A DNA stretch of 64,000 bases from Streptomyces sp. NBC_00341 (lineage in GTDB: Bacteria > Actinomycetota > Actinomycetes > Streptomycetales > Streptomycetaceae), in assembly GCF_041435055.1 (NCBI RefSeq), contig NZ_CP108002.1, positions 930,001 through 994,000 on the forward strand, in the 5' to 3' direction. The notes under the pieces were generated by a model. That model was given only the letters and a program-made list of their open reading frames with translations. It did no database searches and was not told the DNA's origin. How positions within the stretch are numbered: the stretch's first letter is position 1; each line of letters opens with the position of its first letter. Positions 59,783 through 64,000 of this stretch are shown here, piece after piece. Made by a program: the position numbers and the translations under genes.

Positions 59783-60415
59783 ATGGCCCCACGCACCACC
59801 GGCTCCGCCCGTGCCGATCTGATCACCGACGCCGCGCTCGACCTGCTGGCCGAACGCGGCATGCGCGGGCTGACGCACCGGGCGGTGGACGAACGGGCCG
59901 GACTCCCCCAGGGCTCGACGTCCAACTACGCCCGCACCCGGCAGTCCCTGCTGGAGGCGACAGTGCGCCGCCTGGCGGAACGGGAGGTCCGCGTACTGGC
60001 ACCGGGCGAACTCCCGGCACCCGGCCCGTCCGCGTCCCCCGGCACGGCACCCGACCTCTCCGCACCGGCCGGCCAGGACGCGCTGATCGCCGGTCTGGCG
60101 CTGGCCCTGCACCGCTACCTGACCCGCCACCCCGAACTGCTCGTCTGCCGGTACGAACTCGCCCTGGAGGCCACGCGCCGCCCGGAGCTGCGGGCGTTCT
60201 TCGACGCGACGGGCCGACAGTTCCGCGAACCGCTGGTCGCACTGATGGCGGCGGCCGGGTCACCCGAGCCCGAACGGCACGCCCTGTCCCTGGTCGCCTG
60301 GTGCGAAGGGCTGATGTTCTCGTGCGCGGCCGGCTCCTACAGCCGTTCCGTGCCCTCGGAGGCGGAGCTGCGCACCGGCTTCCGCGAGCTGTTGCGCGGG
60401 ATGCTCGGACACTGA
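59783..60415 (+). CDS. TetR family regulator
   Basis: 210 aa. HTH about residues 10-60 (RADLITDAALDLLAERGMRG, LPQGSTSNYARTRQSLLEA) and an effector domain with a long proline/alanine loop (about 78-100). Divergent from the FAD monooxygenase, with its own start 20 bp from the second of two palindromes. Probably senses the hydroxylase substrate. Confidence 0.9.
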   Translation: MAPRTTGSARADLITDAALDLLAERGMRGLTHRAVDERAGLPQGSTSNYARTRQSLLEATVRRLAEREVRVLAPGELPAPGPSASPGTAPDLSAPAGQDALIAGLALALHRYLTRHPELLVCRYELALEATRRPELRAFFDATGRQFREPLVALMAAAGSPEPERHALSLVAWCEGLMFSCAAGSYSRSVPSEAELRTGFRELLRGMLGH

Positions 60416-60563
60416 CGCACGGGCGCCGCCCACCGGGCCGCAGGGCCTTTCGTCCGGATCAGGGTGCGACACGCGGGGCGCCGCGCTGACCGGGGTCACT
60501 CGTGCGGATCAATACGGGGTTCCGGCTCACTCGACGGCCGGTCCGCACCGCAGAGTTGATCAG

Positions 60564-61031
60564 GTGCATCGAACCAGTACCACCGTGAAGCTTCTGGTCG
60601 CCGTGGCGGTCACGGCCCTGTCCGGGTGCGTGTCCGTGCAGCCGCGGCCGAGCGCCCCGCCGATCCCTTCGCCCCGCCCGGCCGCCCAGGATCTGGCCCC
60701 ACAGATCGGCCGGCCCCCGGTCCGCGACGTCCTGGAAGCCCTCCCGGACCCGAAACCGCCCACCGCCACCGCAACCGCCGGCCGGGCGTCGGCCGCCCCG
60801 CCGGCCGCGCGTCACACCGGCCCCCGTGCCGCGCCCCGCGTCCCGCAACCACGGCACGTCCCCGGCCCGGCGCACCCCCGGCCGCCGCGCAGGGCCGTGC
60901 CCGCGCCTCCCGCACCGGCCCTGCCGGCTCCGGTCACCGGGACGGACGTCTGCGCGCTCGGACGGGGATACGGGCACTGGCCGGCCGGCAGTCCGCAGTC
61001 ACGGATCTGCGACCGCACCTACGGGCACTGA
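60564..61031 (+). CDS. Proline-rich lipoprotein
   Basis: 155 aa. Lipobox LSGC (Cys about 22), then a long Pro/Ala/Arg-rich low-complexity stretch and a short C-terminal CALGRGYGHW ... SRICDRTYGH module with two Cys and a duplicated YGH. The module recalls the ending of small secreted Streptomyces proteins; no family named. GTG start 60564 follows a weak ribosome site. Confidence 0.68.
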   Translation: MHRTSTTVKLLVAVAVTALSGCVSVQPRPSAPPIPSPRPAAQDLAPQIGRPPVRDVLEALPDPKPPTATATAGRASAAPPAARHTGPRAAPRVPQPRHVPGPAHPRPPRRAVPAPPAPALPAPVTGTDVCALGRGYGHWPAGSPQSRICDRTYGH

Positions 61032-61073
61032 CCGGGCGGGCCGGTCCGGAGCGCCCGGTCAGGCCGCGCCCCC

Positions 61074-61559
61074 TCAGAGCTCCCGCAGTCGCAGCTCCAG
61101 CCGCCCGATGGCCGCCCGGACCCCGCCCCCGTAGCCGTCGTCGGCCCCGTCCTCCGCGAGCACCCCTGAGGCGTCCCGGGCCCGGTCGAGATGGATCCGG
61201 GCCGCCGCCCGGCGCCGGAGCTTCACGTAGTCCGCCGCCAGGTTGAGGTGCAGCGACGGGTAGAAGGCGCGCACCGCGAGCGCGTCGCGGTGTTCCGCGA
61301 CGCGCTCGTCGGTCAGCACCTGCGCGGCGGACAGCGCCCGCAGGTCCCAGTCCAGCTCGTCAGCGGGGTCGTCCTGGGTATCCGCCATGTAGTGCGCGAG
61401 GGTGCACCGGTGCAGGGCGTCGCCGTCCGCACCGATCTCCGCCCAGAGGAGGCCGAAGCGGTTGCGCGCCTCCTCGCGGTCACCGCCGTGCAGCAGCATG
61501 ACCGCCTGGCCGATTCTGGTCATGACGACGTCCTGCGACGCCTCCTGCTGCTCCGTCAC
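61074..61559 (-). CDS. TPR-like helical protein
   Basis: 161 aa. Helical repeats (GQAVMLLHGGDREEARNRFG, LHLNLAADYVKLRRRAAARI) fit a tetratricopeptide-type protein. GTG 61559 with GAGGGAG upstream is the chosen start. No catalytic motif. Function unknown; widespread in Streptomyces. Confidence 0.75.
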   Translation of the reverse strand: MTEQQEASQDVVMTRIGQAVMLLHGGDREEARNRFGLLWAEIGADGDALHRCTLAHYMADTQDDPADELDWDLRALSAAQVLTDERVAEHRDALAVRAFYPSLHLNLAADYVKLRRRAAARIHLDRARDASGVLAEDGADDGYGGGVRAAIGRLELRLREL

Positions 61560-61699
61560 TGCGGTCTCCCTCGTACCCGTCCGCCTGCTCCCGGCCGGAT
61601 CCATGAGGTTCCGTACGGTTTCAGGCCGTTCCGGATGGTTCCGGCCGGTTCGACGCTAACCGCAGCGGCGCACAATCGCACCCAGGCTCCGGCGCGCCA

Positions 61700-62383
61700 T
61701 CAGCCCAGGTCGGGGATGCGCCAGTCGATGGGCTGGTGCCCCTGCGCGGCGACGGCCTCGTTGATCTGGCTGAACGGGCGGGACCCGAAGAACTTCTTGG
61801 CCGAGAGCGGCGAGGGGTGTGCGCCCTTCACCACCACATGGCGCTCCTCGTCGATCAGCGGGAGCTTCTTCTGCGCGTAGTTGCCCCAGAGCACGAAGAC
61901 CGCCGGGTCGGGCCGGGACGCGACCGCCCGGATCACCGCGTCCGTGACCTTCTCCCAGCCCTTGCCCTTGTGCGAATTGGCCTCGCCCGCGCGCACGGTC
62001 AGCACGGCGTTGAGGAGCAGCACGCCCTGTTCGGCCCACGGCATCAGATACCCGTTGTCCGGGACCGGCAGGCCGAGCTCCTCCTTCATCTCCTTGTAGA
62101 TGTTCCGCAGCGACGGCGGGGTCCTCACACCGGGGCGCACGGAGAAGCACAGCCCGTGCCCCTGGCCCTCGCCGTGGTACGGGTCCTGCCCGAGGACCAG
62201 GACCTTCACCTTGTCGTAGGGGGTCGCGTCGAGCGCGGCGAACACCTGCCCCCGGGGCGGGTAGACCGGTCCTGCGGCCCGCTCCTCCTCGACGAACTCG
62301 GTGAGCTCCTTGAAGTACGGCTTCTGCAGCTCTTCGCCGAGGACGCCGCGCCAGGACTCGGGCAGCTGGTCGGTGTCGGTCAC
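61700..62383 (-). CDS. ung: Uracil-DNA glycosylase (family 1)
   Basis: 227 aa. Water-activating motif GQDPYHGEGQGHGLCFSV (Asp at about 63), the NAVLTVRAGEANSHKGKGWE uracil-recognition segment with Asn, and HPSPLSAKKFFGSRPF with the catalytic His. It removes uracil from DNA. GTG 62383 follows GGAGG. The promoter at 62423-62445 is a perfect PafBC-type element, so expression is predicted to rise on DNA damage. Confidence 0.96.
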   Translation of the reverse strand: MTDTDQLPESWRGVLGEELQKPYFKELTEFVEEERAAGPVYPPRGQVFAALDATPYDKVKVLVLGQDPYHGEGQGHGLCFSVRPGVRTPPSLRNIYKEMKEELGLPVPDNGYLMPWAEQGVLLLNAVLTVRAGEANSHKGKGWEKVTDAVIRAVASRPDPAVFVLWGNYAQKKLPLIDEERHVVVKGAHPSPLSAKKFFGSRPFSQINEAVAAQGHQPIDWRIPDLG

Positions 62384-62422
62384 GTCAACAACCTCCGGTA
62401 AGCAATCAGTTCTTGATGCCAG

Positions 62423-62445
62423 AACTTACCGGCGACCACTGACAA
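62423..62445 (-). promoter_or_regulatory. PafBC-type promoter of ung
   Basis: On the minus strand TTGTCAGTG (complement of 62437-62445), exactly 8 nt, then TAAGTT (complement of 62423-62428). Perfect match to TTGTCRGTG-N8-TAnnnT. An AGTTCT / AGAACT dyad (62408-62426) overlaps the -10 element and could bind a second regulator. Confidence 0.85.
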
Positions 62446-62446
62446 C

Positions 62447-62469
62447 GCGGCCGGGAGCCTCCCGGCCGC
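62447..62469 (-). terminator. Terminator of the solute-binding-protein gene
   Basis: Perfect 10-bp arms GCGGCCGGGA / TCCCGGCCGC with a 3-nt loop, 34 bp after the leftward stop at 62503. It ends one base short of the ung promoter, insulating the two. Confidence 0.75.
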
Positions 62470-62502
62470 GCTCCTCGAAGGGGCCGCGAGCGCCCCGCCG
62501 GG

Positions 62503-63999
62503 CTACCAGCTGGCCTTGCGGTACAGCTCCCACATCTGCATGACCGTCTGCGGGTCCAGGGCCCGTTCGCCGCCGCCGATGTCCTCGCCGGCCGCCACGT
62601 ACAGCTTGCCCTGCCACAGCGGCAGCAGCCGGACGTCGTCGACGAGGGCCTTCTGGGCCACCTCGAACTGCTGGCTGACCGCGCCCCTGTCGCTCTCCTT
62701 GCGGGTCTGGGGCAGCACCTGCTTGGTGATCTCGTCCTTCGCGTACGGCATGCCCGTGATGCTGTCCTTGCCCACGAAGGGGGCGATGAAGTTGTCCGGG
62801 TCCGGGAAGTCCGGGAACCAGCCCCGGCCGAAGACGGGGTACTCGCCCTTGGTGAAACCCTCCTGGAACGTGTTCCAGGGCCGGCTCTTCAGTGTGATCC
62901 TGAAGAGGCCGGAGGCCTCCAGCTGACGCTTGAGCTCGTCGAACTCGGGGCCCGTCGAGGATCCGTACCGGTCGGTGGTGAACCAGAAGGTCATCGCCAC
63001 GGGCTCGGTGATGCCGGCGTCCGTGAGGATCTTCTTGGCCTTCTTCTTGTCCGGGTCGCCGAAGGTGTCGAAGAAGCTGGTCGTGTGGCCCGCGATGCCC
63101 TTGGGCACCATGGAGTAGAGCGGTTCCGCGGTGCCCTGGTAGACCTTGGCCACCAGCGCGTCCCGGTCCACCAGCTGGGCGATCGCCCGCCGCACCGCCG
63201 GCTTCCCGGCGGCCGGGTCCTTGGGGTTGAAGACCAGGAAGCGGATGTCGGCGCCGACCGTCTCGACGAGCTGGAGGTCGCTGTTCTTGTCCTGGTTGTC
63301 CTCCAGACTGACCACCTCCTCCGCGGACAGCCCTCGGTAGGTGGCGTCGATCTCGTTCTTCTTGAGCGCCTTCACCATGGCGCCGGACTCCTTGAAGTAC
63401 CGGATGGTCACGGCGTCGTTCTTGCGGTCCGCGAAGCCCTTGTAGTCGGGGTTCCTGACCAGTTCGGAGCGGTCACCCTGCTTGTACGCGTCCAGCAGGT
63501 ACGGCCCGGACCCGGTGACCTTGCCGTCGTCGCGGATCTTGTGCGCCGAGTACTCGCTCGGCGCGACCAGCGACATGGCGGGCGTGGCCAGGATGAACGG
63601 GAAGGTGGCGTCCGGCTTGGTCAGATGGAAGACGACCTCGGAGTCACCCTTGGTCTCCACCCGGTCCAGCGAGCCGAGCATGCCGACCGGTCCGCCCTTC
63701 ACCGCGATCGTCCTGATCCGGTCGATGGAGTACTTCACGGCCTCGGCGTCGAGCTTCTCCCCGTTGGAGAACTTCAGACCCTCGCGGAGCGTGCAGCGGT
63801 ACGCGGTACTGGTGGTGTCGGTGAACTTGCAGTGGTCCGCGGCGTCCGGCTCCGGGCTCGTACTTCCGGTGGGGAAGCTGACCAGGGTCTGGAACACGTT
63901 GCGCATCAGCTCCCAGGAGCCGTCCCACGCCGCCGCCGGGTCGAGGGTGGAGGGTTGGCTGGTCGTCCCGACAGCTAGCTTCTGCTCCACGTCCGAACC
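62503..63999 (-). CDS. ABC transporter substrate-binding protein (SBP_bac_5), N-terminus beyond window
   Basis: About 498 C-terminal residues of a family-5 solute-binding protein for peptides, nickel or oligosaccharides. LREGLKFSNGEKLDAEAVKY is the family signature, with later YLLDAYKQGDRSELVRNPDY and PVRRAI-type helices. The lipoprotein signal and first residues lie outside the window; the Val at the 5' edge is internal. A transporter operon presumably continues upstream. Confidence 0.9.
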   Translation of the reverse strand, partial: GSDVEQKLAVGTTSQPSTLDPAAAWDGSWELMRNVFQTLVSFPTGSTSPEPDAADHCKFTDTTSTAYRCTLREGLKFSNGEKLDAEAVKYSIDRIRTIAVKGGPVGMLGSLDRVETKGDSEVVFHLTKPDATFPFILATPAMSLVAPSEYSAHKIRDDGKVTGSGPYLLDAYKQGDRSELVRNPDYKGFADRKNDAVTIRYFKESGAMVKALKKNEIDATYRGLSAEEVVSLEDNQDKNSDLQLVETVGADIRFLVFNPKDPAAGKPAVRRAIAQLVDRDALVAKVYQGTAEPLYSMVPKGIAGHTTSFFDTFGDPDKKKAKKILTDAGITEPVAMTFWFTTDRYGSSTGPEFDELKRQLEASGLFRITLKSRPWNTFQEGFTKGEYPVFGRGWFPDFPDPDNFIAPFVGKDSITGMPYAKDEITKQVLPQTRKESDRGAVSQQFEVAQKALVDDVRLLPLWQGKLYVAAGEDIGGGERALDPQTVMQMWELYRKASW

Positions 64000-64000
64000 G

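Overview
The window is chromosomal DNA from a high-GC actinomycete, almost certainly a Streptomyces. Third codon positions are strongly G/C and GTG/TTG starts are common. Gene types typical of that genus are present: a third EF-Tu paralogue (tuf3), an ECF41 sigma factor, a class F sortase, an actinobacterial Lnt, the SWIM / DUF6493-type pair and a DUF7848-type small protein. The order tuf3 ... lnt ... ung resembles, from memory, the SCO13xx region of S. coelicolor. No rRNA, tRNA or CRISPR was recognised.

Layout. 1-6.1 kb: the end of a ROK protein, a GntR/UTRA regulator with a dre-like operator, an ECF41 sigma factor, an alpha/beta hydrolase, and a divergent EamA transporter / MocR-PdxR pair. 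6.2-10.2 kb: a two-gene operon (SWIM zinc-finger protein plus an 888-aa partner) behind a perfect match to the actinobacterial PafBC (RecA-independent DNA-damage) promoter. 10.4-21.9 kb: an ACT-GNAT acetyltransferase, a PLP gamma-family enzyme divergent from an Lrp regulator, a DUF885 protein, a rhodanese divergent from a second Lrp, sbcD-sbcC, a YigZ/IMPACT protein and a CoA-binding protein.

21.85-24.31 kb: a 2.4-kb insertion flanked by 36-bp perfect direct repeats, one of which is the 3' end of the CoA-binding gene. It holds an XRE-TPR regulator and several tiny genes, one with an in-frame amber codon. No integrase is visible. 24.4-36.4 kb: an AAC(3)-like acetyltransferase, a YbaK protein with an XRE-cupin regulator, a hexapeptide acyltransferase, a gamma-carbonic anhydrase, DedA, a thioesterase, an anchored protein, an MFS exporter, a spermidine-synthase-like protein, tuf3 with a structured leader, a VTT membrane protein and UppP.

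36.8-49.4 kb looks accessory: a lipoprotein, a 503-aa cysteine-rich orphan, GNAT, an unknown 279-aa protein, an excalibur-type remnant, a TetR/hydrolase pair, a free-standing 52-aa gene, a decayed flavin-reductase-like gene facing a 5'-truncated PP2C phosphatase, an SDR and an LLM flavin monooxygenase. 49.4-64 kb: a sortase F with a secreted partner, a WYL regulator with a TGTCAGTG palindrome, NIPSNAP, a universal stress protein, Lnt, Gfo/Idh/MocA, an FAD monooxygenase divergent from a TetR, Ung behind a second PafBC-type promoter, and the C-terminal part of a peptide/solute-binding protein.

DNA maintenance recurs: sbcCD, ung, and the SWIM operon. The last two share the same predicted damage-response promoter, and a WYL-family palindrome elsewhere uses the same half-site.
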